From Dipteris shenzhenensis (taxonomy: Eukaryota > Polypodiophyta > Polypodiopsida > Gleicheniales): 64,000 nucleotides of DNA. Location of the stretch: NCBI GenBank assembly GCA_047967505.1, contig CM106540.1; one strand, given 5' to 3'. Shown here in pieces: positions 11,513 through 22,735 of this stretch. Each line of letters opens with the position of its first letter. Within the stretch, counting starts at the first letter, position 1. A model generated the notes under the pieces. The model searched no databases and had not been told where the DNA came from. It was given only the letters and a program-made list of their open reading frames with translations. The position numbers were made by a program, and so were the translations under genes.

Positions 11513-12966
11513 ATGGTGAACCAAAACCACGGCCGTTCTTGTGCAAGACGCTCTGTGGATGATAATGCTACGAAGGCAGAATTATACCAAACATCCTTAC
11601 CCCGTCGACCTGCTTCTTCTATTTCGTCGGTAGAGAATTCAAGTACAGTCAAAACAGTACAGTCAAAACAGAAGGAACTTGGGAAAGGTTTAGTGTTTCG
11701 AAAGGAGCATGGGTGCTCATGCAACCTAGCAAAAGAAAAAGACCCCAGACAAAAAACATTTTCTTGGCATCGTGGAAGGGAAGAGTACGAGATTTTAAAA
11801 TCACCAAAGGGAAGATATCCGTGAAAGAAGTTTTGATTCAGCACGTGTATATGCATAAAGAACTTGTCTTGCGAGACTATCCAAAAAATCTTCCGCAACA
11901 CAGGCCTAATTGTATATTTTTCTATTGTGGTTTTTTCCTTCATGAGGTGTATGGATTTTTAAGATGAAGCTTTCTCTCTTAACTTATTGACATTCTTGTG
12001 TTGTTTTATTTCAGATTTATATCCTTCATCGTATGAGACATGGCAAAACATCGATTGTATTCTGGGATTTATAGATGTTCTGCATGGATCGATAGGAGAA
12101 CAACAATACCAAGGTCGATGTGCAACAGAGCTAGCTCAATCGGGTATATTTTTTACTGATCATTTTTATCAGTTGCTGGACAAAGCTAACACACATGGTG
12201 TATTAATAAAACAAGACCTTCCGGCATGGAATTCGGTGGATTGGCCTCACCCACATTCTAGTGTTACAGAGGCATATAGGGCGAAGCTTTTTACAGAAGT
12301 ACAGAAAGCTCTGAGGCCCAATATTGCCACTAGGATAGTAAAAATTTCTTTGTGCATGCCTCTCACAGTTTTTGTAGACTTGTTTAATACCTTTCCAGTA
12401 AAGGTTTCAAAAACAATGCTCACAATTAAAGCAACAAATTCAGCATGCATGCCACAATTTTTGGATAAAGGTTGGGATAAGAAGACATGTAGTTCAGTGT
12501 TTTGTGAGGTGGTCCAACCTTCTATGCAACTGAAGTACATGGTTGCATCACAAAATTTTATTTTCTCTTTTTATTACAAGCGCAGTCGAATGCTAGGTTC
12601 AAAGCTTGTCCCAATGGACCAAGATGAAGAGTCGTTTGGTGCACAAAATAAACTTATTGATATTGATGTTCTTGAGAATGGTGATGTGGTAGCCAGTATC
12701 TCGTTAAGAGAATGTTGCTCCCTAGCTCAATTACGCAGTGACATTCTGTTTGAGACTGAAGGTTCTATCTCAAACAACTTTTTATTTATCTACAAGAACA
12801 GAAAGGTACACCATCTGATTTATCCTAGTCTCTATAAGCATTGCTATTAGTTTAATTTACCACTCTAATTCATATTGCTTTTTTGCAGTTACTCAGAAGA
12901 AGAGAGAGCTCAGTTAAATGCAAAGACATAGAAAATTTTAAAATTGAGATCACACATACTCCATAA
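11513..12966 (+). CDS. Gene A: unknown protein of the TIR element, possible ubiquitin-like C-terminus
   Basis: Proposed exons are 11513-11687, 12015-12805 and 12889-12966, giving 347 residues in one frame. Junctions are AAAG|GTTTAG to TTTCAG|ATTTAT (phase 1) and AAAG|GTACAC to TTTGCAG|TTACTC (phase 0); the first donor is the weaker call. The ATG lies 16 bases after a TTGTTACAG acceptor at about 11496, so the 5' leader is probably spliced. The N-terminal 60 residues are basic and Ser-rich. The middle has no domain I recognise. The last 75 residues (from IDIDVLENGDVVASISL through CSLAQLRSDI to FLFIYKNRKLL) have a beta-hairpin, helix, beta-strand pattern like a ubiquitin-like fold, which is inference. 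It converges on gene B; the two stop codons are 85 bases apart. Confidence 0.6.
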
Positions 12967-13050
12967 AGAAAGGTTTTGTATTCAATCAAGTAAGATTTTG
13001 TACAGAATTGTTTAGCTGAATCTGTAGAACATATTTCTAACATCCATTTT

Positions 13051-15153
13051 CTATTTATGTACAGTTTCATCCAGAGGCTGCTCTACATTTTCTGGAGGAT
13101 CTTCTCTCTGCTGCTCCATCCTGTCCGTGCTCCATCCTGTCTCCTCCACTGCCCCAGAAGCCTCTCTTTGCTGCTTCTCCACCTTCTCCTCAACATCAGT
13201 AGCAGGTCTTTGCTCCTGTGTCTGCTCCTCCTCAGCACTCTGTGATTGCTCCTGTGGCTTCTGGTCCTCAACATCAGGTGCTTCATATGTGGGATCAAGG
13301 TGTATGACACCTTCTTGTACTTTAGAGCTTTCACCCAGCTCCACAGTAGCTGCTACAATAGGTTTGGGGGAGGCATAGCTCAAAAACCTCAAAATTGTAT
13401 GAGCTCTAAAATTATGTACATAGTTGGGGCTGAAGCTATCCTCTTTCATCTGCAATGGCAGAGGATAATTTAGAACACTTTGTATCATTATGAATTATAT
13501 TCAAGCTAAATGAAAAGTATTTTTCCTTACCAGATCTGGCTGTTCCTTTTCAAAGTAGCTTGAAAGTATATATTTTGCATTGATCAGCACCCTCCATCCA
13601 CAACTACTTGAATCATTTTGTTGTGGTGTCTGTACAGTTAGAAAAAAATGTTAGAAACTGTGAGCATCAGCACAAAACAAAATTATTCAATAAGTTCAAA
13701 GACATAGCATTTAATAGACTTTTTACCTCTAGACTTAATGGCTCTATTGAATCCAACAGAGAGACATTTGGAGGACAATGATCCAATGCATCTAATAGCC
13801 TTCTAATACAACTGCAATATGTATAACTTAGTTAGTATGGTATCAAAATAATAAAGTTTTGAGTTCAAAAAGCACACACAGTACTTACAATTTCAGCTCT
13901 CTGTGTGTGTTTTTTAGAGAGTTGAATAGAAAGCACTGCTTCTGCTGGATGTCAATAGACACAAAACTCCAGTGGTCACTGCATAAGGAAAAAAGCATAA
14001 GCAAATGAAAGGCTACAAGAGTTCCCAATATTAAAGAAGAATCTTAAAAGAAGTAGTCACCCACATACCTGCTATGATATGGAAGTAGCAAAATGTCAAT
14101 TACTTCAAAATTGCAGTGTTTGAACCAGCTGGAAATACTCATGGGAGTCTCTTTTGCATCTCTTAATCTAGAAGAAATGGCTGGATCAACAATATGGACT
14201 GTATGTTGTACAGAGGGATGAAGCCAGCTTCTCATCATGCTGCATAGGATCAGAACATAATTAGGGTAGGTTATAAAAGAGTTACAAGGAGGATTGATTT
14301 GCAAAAAATGTAAAATTTAAAGACACTTACTAGAGCATTGCAAGAATGATAGTATCTGAGCAATACTCATTCTTGTTAGCCAATGCTGCTAAGCATTGTT
14401 TTGTCAAATCAAAATCATTGACTGAAACTTCATCCTCAATATGTACAACTACATCAGGGCCCACAGCTCCTTCAACCTTCTATGTATGTGTAGCTCCTTC
14501 TTTCCAGTTTCCACATCTATCACAGATTTTGTTTCTTTTACTTGCTGCTTCAGTGAGTCCTCATAAGCAGCCTTCCCTCTGGTGTTCTTTGAGTGTGTTA
14601 CCTCAACAACCTTTACCTCATCAACCTTGACCTTCCTTGTAGGTGGAATTAGCAATATATCTCTCATTTTGATGTCCTGCCATTCCACAGGATGAACCAG
14701 CTTGTCATATCTCCATCTCACTCTGGACAAAGTGTTGAAATCTTTGGCCATCAAAGTCACCCTGTGAGCATGGGCTGCTACAAGCATTGCATCCTCAAAA
14801 TATTTCTCCAGGTAATCCTCTGCCATTTCCTGCAAGGAAAGAATGGCAGTTCTATTCCACCTGAACCCAAGGTTCCAACTGTCACAAATTTCTCTCACCA
14901 GTCTTTGAAAGGGTGCTTTGGGTATTGCAAAACCTATGGCTTTCTGTTGCCTCCTTATTTCCCTAAGCACACCTGCACCCTTATTCAATCTTTTGGCCTT
15001 TTGCTTGAGCAAGCTCATTGGCTTACCCTTCCTGCCATGTGAAGCTCTTCCCTTTGGAGGCACACTAAACTTCTTGGAACCTGTCCCAGCTGCTGTTGCT
15101 GCAAGACCTGGTCCTTTGCCAACTTGCCTTGCAATTGATTTGGTCCTTGCCAT
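13051..15153 (-). CDS. Gene B: histone H3/CENH3-like fold fused to Ulp1/C48 cysteine protease
   Basis: Exons on the minus strand: 15153-14602, 14479-14331, 14239-14069, 13978-13889, 13811-13727, 13629-13531 and 13449-13051, all GT-AG and phase-consistent, giving about 514 residues. The first donor is uncertain (14602 or 14617, both in frame). Residues 1-10 are MARTKSIARQ; a basic tail runs to about 60. Residues 61-146 form a full histone fold: GVLREIRRQQK, PFQRLVREI, RWNRTAILSLQEMAEDYL, AHAHRVTLMAKDF. AEDYL, RW and RVTLMxKDF resemble plant CENH3 more than canonical H3, but loop 1 has H3 length. The C48 domain follows, with DHW (His293), FLFNSL (Asn310 where Asp is usual), Gln353 and Cys359 in QNDSSSCGW. 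The last 100 residues are acidic. The ATG lies five bases after a TTTTTCAG acceptor, implying a leader intron. No lesion is seen. Confidence 0.85.
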
Positions 15154-15259
15154 CACTCTGAAAAACTGCATACAAAGGATTGGAAAGAGATCAAAGACAT
15201 GAAGAACATGTTCTAACAAAGAAAAGGCAATCACAGGGGTGGTAGAAGCCAAATAGAGA

Positions 15260-15923
15260 AATTTGCAATAAAATGCGATATGAGCAGTTTGGAATTTCAA
15301 ACAGGTCCACATCGCATTTTGCTGCAAATTTTTTAAATGAAATGCTGGTGCACTCCTACAGTGATTTCTATGTTTCTCCAACCAAATACAGTATGAATGG
15401 AGGTCATGCAAGAAGATCACATGCAAATATCACACTTGAAGATCTGCATTCCTTCAGTGATTTCTCTGTCTTGGTTTGAGCCTATGCATTTCCATACAGG
15501 ATGTAATTTTTCTATTTTAGGCAAGAAGATTGCAGAGACTAAGGGGAGTCACAAAACCAGACATGTTCTCATTAAGAAAGGCAATCACAGAGGTGGAAGA
15601 AGCCAAATAGACAAATTTGCAATAAAATGCGATATGAGCAGTTTGGAATTTCAAACAGGTCCACATCGCATTTTGCTGCAAATTTCTGAAATGACATGCT
15701 GGTGAACTTCTACAGTGATTTCTTTGTCTCTCCAGCCAAATACAGTATGAATGGAGTTTATGCAAGAAGACTACAGCTATGGAAGTCAAAAAACCAGAAC
15801 ATGTTCTCACAAAGAGAAGGCAATCACAGGGGTGGAAGAAGCCAAATAGAGAAATTTGCAATAAAATGCGATATGAGCAGTTTGGAATTTCAAACAGGTC
15901 CACATCGCATTTTGCTGCAAATT
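15260..15923. repeat. Hairpin repeat array I (three copies of a 71-bp inverted repeat)
   Basis: Copies at 15260-15330, 15614-15684 and 15853-15923 each begin AATTTGCAATAAAATGCG and end CATCGCATTTTGCTGCAAATT minus its first base. The 23-base arms pair with three mismatches around a 25-base loop containing TTTGGAATTTCAAAC, itself a small palindrome. Copies sit in longer duplicated blocks that carry TACAGTGATTTCT and CAAATACAGTATGAATGGAG. They lie just upstream of gene B, probably in its leader intron. Confidence 0.93.
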
Positions 15924-16350
15924 TTCTAAATGACATGCTGGTGCACTCCTACAGTGATTTCTATGTTTCTCCAACCAAATACAGTATGAATGGAGGTTAT
16001 GCAAGAAGATCACATGCAAATATCACACTTGAAGATCTGCTTTCCTACAGTGATTTCTTTGTCTTGGTTTGAGTCTATGCATTTCCATACAGTATGTATT
16101 TTTTCTATTTTAGGCAAAAAGATTGCAGAGACTAAGGGGAGAACCCATTGTTCCTGACCTGGAGTCTATCTATGGATGTGCTATGCTGCTGAGGAGTAAT
16201 CTGTGCTGAGGATGATTCTGTGCTGCTGGACAAGATGCTGATGCTGCAGAGTATGGAGGTAGGGAGGCAAGAGAGCAGAGACTGGAGGGCAAGAGTTCTA
16301 AAACAGGATACCACAAAGAAGTGCAAATAGAATTAAAGAATCACTAAATC

Positions 16351-16430
16351 CCACACGTGTGGAATCTAGTCGTTTTTCACACGTGTGGATGGGACCCAGA
16401 TCTCTTGGAGTTTGAAATCTGGCACGTGTG
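16351..16430. promoter_or_regulatory. Three G-box palindromes in the divergent B/C interval
   Basis: CCACACGTGTGG at 16351-16362, CACACGTGTG at 16378-16387 and GCACGTGTG at 16422-16430 all contain CACGTG, the plant G-box core bound by bZIP and bHLH factors. They lie between the two hairpin arrays and about 260 bases before the gene C start. A shared bidirectional promoter is inferred. Confidence 0.6.
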
Positions 16431-16693
16431 AAAGTACACTTTATTCCTTGGAACTTGTGCCATTCATTATTTCATCATGAATACCACAACCACTTTTCCC
16501 TCCCCTGGATTCCAATCTCTCATCCCTGCCACGACTCTCTCCTGATCCTTTCTCTCTGATTCTTTCCTACCCAGCACACTCCATCCAGACTGCAACCTGC
16601 CTGAAGACAGTACTGCCAGATCTCCAGGCTACCTAGAGTGCAAGGTTCAAGCTAGAGAAAGAGCAGGAGATTTACCAGTGCAACTCAATCAGC

Positions 16694-19321
16694 ATGGAAA
16701 AGGAAAAAAAAGGTCAGAGTTCTAGTTTGGTTTCAATGTTTTTCAACATTTATTTCTTCCATCCATTGGATTTTTTATGTCCCAATGTCTTCACTCAGAT
16801 CCATCCTTCTTCCACAATGTGGTAAATCACCCAGAAATTAGATTGTAGGTTGATATGAACAGAAACAAGAAATTTGCAACAAAATGCGAGGAGAGTGGTT
16901 TGGAATTCTCTAAACAGCCCATATCGCATTTTGCTGCAAATTCCTCTTGTGGACTCCTTGCTCATGAAAATTTTCATTCATTCCATTTTTTCTCTTGCAT
17001 ATGAGAGCATAGTGTCCAGGAATCACTGAAATGAACCAAGTGCTTGATTTGACATGCACATGAACAGAACTTGAGAATTTGCAACAAAATGCGAGGAGAG
17101 TGGTTTATAGTTCTCTAAACAGCCCATATCGCATTTTGCTGCAAATTCCTGTTGTTGACACATTCCTCATGAATAGTATCACTCATTCCATTATTTCTCG
17201 TGTATATGAGATCATAGTGTCCAGGAATCACTGAGATGAACCAAGTTCTTGATTTGACATGCACATGACCAGAATTTGAGAATTTGCAACAAAATGCGAG
17301 GAGAGTGGTTTACAATTCTCTAAACAGCCCATATCGCATTTTGCTGCAAATTCCTATGTATTATTTGTTTCTCACTTCTACCTCATTAATTTGCTACCTT
17401 TAGCCCTGTGGAGATCTTCCTTGATGATGAGAAATGTTTTTGTTTTGGAACAGCTGGCTCCCAGGCCCCACCTTTCAAGAGGAAGCTGGACTTTTCTGCT
17501 GCTATAATAAAACCTCAGCAATCACCAGGTGAGTGATGAGATGTCATGAAGGAATTATCTGGTGATATACAATGCATTCACTGATTGCATATGTCAGCAT
17601 ATAGAATTCATAGTATATAAGTTTTTGAACAGGCAAAAAGAAGAGGCTGGAGCAGAGTGCTGATTCTTCCAGCAAAAAACAAATGGAACCAGAAGAGGAC
17701 AGTTCTCCAGATTTGCTCCTATTTGAGTTTCTTCACAAATGCAAGGCTCAGAGTAACTTCCATTTATACCACAGTATTTTCAACATGGAGTTCTCAATGA
17801 GCTCTGTACTGGAGCAACACAAAGATTTCCTTTCAGACTATTGGGATGCCTTCAAAGAACTGACAGAGGCAGGAAGAATTGTGGGAGGTGAAAAGGTTTT
17901 TGTGCACATTAATCATATTGTCTCCAATGACAGGCTGAGGTACCATGTGAGCAGAAGATTTGACAGCCTGCCTGATCACTATAAATTCAACTGTACTTTG
18001 CACACCAGAAAGTGCAGAGTGCTGGAGGAGAGCATGGCATTTCTCATGTACATTGTCTTCAGTCAGGAGTCTTTGGATGAACAAGGGCAGGAAACAGAAG
18101 AAGAAGACACATCTGAAGCTTCTGAAAAGGAGGATGTTTCTTTGGGCTCTGAAATGGCAGAGCAAGAAGAAGATATCAACCTTCAGGATGAGGGGCTGCA
18201 AGTGGCTGCTCTTGACCTTGTTCAACTGAGGAATAAAACTCTGAGGGGAGCAGAGCCAGTTGAAGATTTTGATGTTCAGAGCAGCAACTATGCAGTGCCC
18301 ATGCTTCCAGGTGTGTTGATTGGTGGAAAGGATTATGTTTTCCTCCATGATATAGAGTGTATGTTTGATTTGAGGGAGGACTATGCCATTTCCCTTATTG
18401 CCCAGGCTTCAAGGCTTGACAAGGAGGTTGGCATAGAGGATGACCAATCACTTCTGGCTTTGGAAACAATGTTTGATCCTGTAGAGGCCCTTTCATTTTG
18501 TTTCAAAGAGGCTGAAAAGTTCCAAGAGCCAGATGAAGCTGCCTTCCAGCTCACACAGGAAGCTATGAATCTCTCAGCTCTATACACAGAAAAGACTAGA
18601 GAAGAGGCTGTACAAGAAGGGAGAGGCATAAATCTTTGGAAAGATGAACTGCTTGTTGCTGATGAAAATGAGAAGGTACTTCAAATCATATACTTTGACT
18701 TCTGCTTAACTTTAGTTTTGTAGGTTGTGTATTGTCTCACTCCAATCCTTTGATATGTTGCAGCTACAAATTGAGGATGACACATTCCTCCAGAGATCAA
18801 GTGGAAGCAGGCAGGTTGGGTTTCGCAAAATGTCAGGCCTAGCTCATTATATTCATGATCTAGGCAGTGCCAAGATCTTGATTTACCATAGGCAGTTGAG
18901 CAACAATGGAGAAGCCATTGTTTACTTCCTAAAATGTTTGTCCAGGGCTTTAGGTGGACATGCTCTTTCATGGCAAAAGGAAAAGATCATTTTGATAGAG
19001 AGGTTGTCTGCCATAGATATATTTGGAGATTATGTGAATAAGCAGGCCTCTAGGGCCGCTTACTTTTTGTCTTACACTTCTTATGCATTAGCATGTGGTG
19101 TTAAGGACCCCAAATATCTGGAGGGCTATGGAAGACACCAGCTTGTAAGGTTTCGAGAGCCACCCATGATTGCATCAGGCCACACAATCCAAGAAGAGGA
19201 ACAGGTGGAGAGAGCTGAAGAAAAGGATAAAGAGACAGTCGACATCAAGCCAATAAAGAAGAAAAAGACTCCAATCAAGATCAAAAAGAGAGTTCCGATG
19301 AACAGGCCCTGGGAGAAATAG
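16694..19321 (+). CDS. Gene C: acidic nuclear-type protein of the TIR element, unknown family
   Basis: Exons 16694-16712, 17454-17528, 17633-18675 and 18764-19321 join in frame to 564 residues. Junctions are GGAACAG|CT, CCAG|GTGAGT to GAACAG|GC, and GAAG|GTACTT to TTGCAG|CTAC. The first exon encodes only MEKEKK plus one base. Basic clusters PPFKRKLDF and GKKKRL in the first 50 residues look like nuclear localisation signals. A long acidic stretch (EETEEEDTSEASEKEDVS region) divides an N-terminal globular part (LLLFEFLHKC, FVHINHIVSNDRLRYHV) from a helical part (DYAISLIAQASRLDKEVG onward). The C-terminus is Lys-rich (KPIKKKKTPIKIKKR). I recognise no domain. Intron 1 (16713-17453) contains hairpin array II. 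It converges on gene D. No lesion is seen. Confidence 0.75.
16871..17352. repeat. Hairpin repeat array II (three copies of a 72-bp inverted repeat)
   Basis: Copies at 16871-16942, 17076-17147 and 17281-17352 begin AATTTGCAACAAAATGCGAG and end TATCGCATTTTGCTGCAAATT minus its first base, with a spacer containing TTCTCTAAACAGCCC. They are a distinct subtype of array I, spaced 205 bp apart, and lie wholly inside intron 1 of gene C. Confidence 0.93.
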
Positions 19322-19644
19322 GATTTAGTCATCGAATATAGCACAAACATTATATTAAATTTGAACTGATTTGTATAAAGTCTTTGATATCTGGTATGAT
19401 CTTGTATAAATGATTAATAAGTTGATGATGAAATGATTTGTACATTTACATAGAGTGGTGTCGTTAAATATTAAATGAACAATATATTGAAATTGTAAAC
19501 AAATTGTATTAAGTTCAGATCATATGTTTCACATTGAAATTTTTTTCATGCATAACACCAAGAGTCACTTGTTCCACTAAAAAAATTTCTATTGAATGAG
19601 TTTGAAAACATGTGGACATAACCCCAATAAGTTACAAATGAGTC
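19322..19644. other. Convergent 3' interval of genes C and D
   Basis: An AT-rich 323-base stretch between the two stop codons. It contains AATAAG/ATTAAATG-like words that could serve polyadenylation on either strand. No frame or repeat is recognised. Confidence 0.5.
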
Positions 19645-22409
19645 CTATTCATGTTTACTTGTCCATTTATGGTTTCTAAATATCTTCGATGCCCTCCACT
19701 GTCTATGTCTCTCTGCTGCAATTGAATTGTCTAGAGCTTGTCTTCGTCTTTGCTTTTGGGCTAGAAGAAAAGCAAGCTTGATTTTGGAGCTAGCAACTTT
19801 TCTTTTAGCATGCAGCCTTTGTAGTATGCCTCGGTAAAACCATTGGAAGACTTCCTTTAGACTATTCGCCTTCTGACTCCCTCCATAGTGTTGTGTGTGT
19901 CTAAAAAATGCATTACGTGCCATGTAGTGAGACTTCTCCATGCCTTGGGTAGACCAAATAGCTGGGCATCCATACTTTTTGACAAAATAGGGAAGGTGGT
20001 TGTATATGATATGCTGTAAGACATAAGGCATAGTAAGTAATAAAAAAAAGAGGATCACACTTAAGTAAAAGAAAAAGACAGAACCTTACCATGTAGTGAG
20101 TTATATTGCAGGCTGTCCACGCGTCTTTCATTGACTTCCCAAAATGTTTAATTGCCTCCTCAAAGTTCTTGTAATCACTCTTTGTCCATGTTACTTTGTC
20201 ACAGAACATGAAGAGTTGATCAAGAGACCTCCACACCTCTGCCTTCCTATTTCGTGCTTCCCCATCTGCCTCATGATCTTTCACAGCATTATGGACTTGC
20301 TTCCACAATCCATAATTAATCTTTGAAACTGCTCTACCTTGCCTTACTTGCTTAATGTGTTTGGGTCGAGACAAGAATCTTCTTGCCTTAACACCACCAA
20401 TAGAGGGCTTGATTGGTACCTCCTTGCCATTGGTAGACTTTTTAAAATCCTTTGTGATTTGAACATCTCCTCCATGCAGACCTATATCGGATAACACTTT
20501 TTCCAATGCTTGAAGAGCATCCTTTCTATTTTTTTCGGGACGGAGTTTCCAAGCAAATCCAATATATAAAAATACCAATTTCTCAATAATTCGACATAGA
20601 CCATGCAATGTGCAGATGTGAACATTACATAGTGGAATGTCCAGAATGGCCTTGAAGTCAGGGTCAACTTTATCTCTATTAGGTGCTCTCTTCCACCATT
20701 TTGAATCCATTACTTGAGCTGATTCTTTGCAGTAAAGACAAGGAGACTTTGAGTTGCCTCCTTTACTAATGTTATACATGCACTTAAGTGTTTTAAGATC
20801 CCCGGCCATGTGCCACTCTACTTGAAAATCACCTTTTCCTGCAACATGGAGATTCTCGCCTTGCACTTGTCTTTTGATTATTGTTGGTATTTCCGTGTGA
20901 TGAAACACCCAATCTAGTGTTTCATGGTCTTCGGTCTTCACCTGCGAGATTATAGAAAACAAAAGTATTACTATATCAGATTTGAAAACAATGACCAAAA
21001 TCAAGTATAAAACAGCCCATGATCATACCTGGAACGAGCCTAACCACCATATGTGTTTCTCTGACTGCACACTAAAATACTTCGAACTCGCTTCAGTCAA
21101 TGATGTATCAATCGCTCCATTCATCAATGTAATAGTAACTCTTTCCATTTTCTTTTCCTTTACAACCTCACACTCATCCAGTTTGATAACAAATTTCAAA
21201 ATGCCTTTGCACTCCTCAAATGTTATTCCATAAAACTCGACCATTCTTTTTTGAAGTTGTTGCAGATCTAAAAATATATTGTTCCAAGGATCATACACAG
21301 TGGTTCCTTTAACACCATGAAATATTTCTTCAATATGGATATACTGCCCAATAAATTCATCTATACTTTCTTCAAATGACCTCTTATCCTCCACACGGTT
21401 GCTGGATTTGGCAGTAAAACTCGTTTAATCCTTTGATCTTTCAAAGTTGAGGATATCGCATGGAAAATCGAACTATATCCCTTCCTGCTAACTCCACTAA
21501 CATCAAGAGCCTCTTGGATTATAGTGCCATCAACTTGATTATTGGATACAAAGTCCTCTACAACATTGCGTTTGACTGTTTTGTATTTTTTTTCCTCAAT
21601 CAAACCTTTTGCTACACCGCAAGAAAGCAATCCTTTCATTTGTTTAACAGGAAGAAGGTTCGGGTCCATATTTTCTTTTGCAGGCTCCAATAATTTCCTG
21701 TAATAACAACATTATATGACTATATTATTCAGCACCTCCATTCTTATTTTGCGACAATCAACGAAATAGATATAGTCTAGAAGAGAGCCTTTTTGAGTAT
21801 ACAAAATGATAAATTTCAATCTAACCTTGCTTCCTGAATTCGTCGCTTGCATCCACCAGTCCCAGCCTTCAAATTTGCAATGTTTTTAATCTTCCTGCTA
21901 CGTTGTCTGTCTCCAAGCACGGTTCTCTTCTTTCTTGCTCTTGTCAATTCTTTTTTACTCTTTGAATGCTCCTCGATTTCATTCTGCAACTGCTGCTCCA
22001 ATTTTGCACGAATGGCTATCTCCTCCATCTTGGCCCCCTTTTCTTGTAGGTACATCATTTTATACGTTTCCGCAAATGCAGATTGCGCTGAAATATAACC
22101 AAGAAGTCCATTTTGTCCATCGCCGGCAAACCTCAGTAATGTGGTGGGATTGACAAATGGAGGTGTAGAGTTTTTTACTTGACATTTTGGATATATGCTT
22201 CCGTCGCACCATAAGTCAATATGTTGAAGCCCTTCTCTTCTCATATTTTCCCGCTGTTGAGCATTCAGCACCGTATCCTTTCGTCTTTTTTGTGCTGGAG
22301 CATATTGTTCTTCCAAGTCGATGTGAAGATGGTGTAATCGCTTCTTCTCAGATAGTGACTCGCCATTTTTTGTGCTCCTCAGGTTGCGAAGTTTGTTTTT
22401 CAATCTCAT
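19645..22409 (-). CDS. Gene D: transposase-like protein of the TIR element, one apparent frameshift
   Basis: Minus-strand exons 22409-21826, 21697-21029, 20941-20090 and 20013-19645 have good GT-AG borders and matching phases, except that the second exon changes frame once between 21361 and 21424, most simply at the short A-run 21416-21419. About 824 residues result. The first exon is basic and coiled (EEQYAPAQKRRKD ... KKELTRARKKRTVLGDRQRSRK). The second carries a possible helix-turn-helix (IIQEALDVSGVSRKGYSSIF). The third has VEWHMAGDLKTLKCMY, then a Cys pair in SPCLYCKES, and VHICTLHGLCRIIEKL. The last has IWSTQGMEKSHYMARNAFF and HYGG. The GDLK...PCxYC...GMEKSH order recalls the RNase H-like core of eukaryotic DDE transposases, with Asp and Glu as possible metal ligands; the family is not assigned. 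It reads inward from the right terminus. Confidence 0.7.
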
Positions 22410-22735
22410 AGTCGTTTTGTAACATGAATCGTGGAAGTGTGGCGGTATCCATGTGAATATTTTGAAAACTTGCAATCACTAAGTTCAGTGATGGACTCTT
22501 AATGAAAGACCTGCACACGTCGGCCAAAGAGATGCGGAATCTTTGGTAAACAAAAAAAAATCTAAGAGGATATTTAATACAAAATCGTGTTAGTCAGACA
22601 AAAGATTATCTTATTCCTTTTTGAATTGACAGTTCTGTAGTCCTTACTGACAAATCTGAGCCACGTTTCCGTATTTTACTATTTTTGAGGTCTTTTAGGA
22701 GAGAAATAAATCAAAAAATAGTGAATTTCTTACAG

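Noticed and set aside
14449-14601. Reading gene B exon 1 straight to the stop at 14449
   Set aside because: That ends before the protease part; donors at 14617 or 14602 with the acceptor at 14480 keep frame and give a coherent downstream protein. The exact donor remains open.
14980-15153. An ordinary host histone H3 or CENH3 gene
   Set aside because: The fold is too diverged, the tail is altered, the exon continues in frame toward the C48 exons, and the gene lies inside inverted ends with a transposase.
15154-15426. N-terminal extension of gene B upstream of MARTK
   Set aside because: It translates the hairpin repeat, and a TTTTTCAG acceptor lies directly before the ATG of MARTK, so the upstream sequence is more likely intron.
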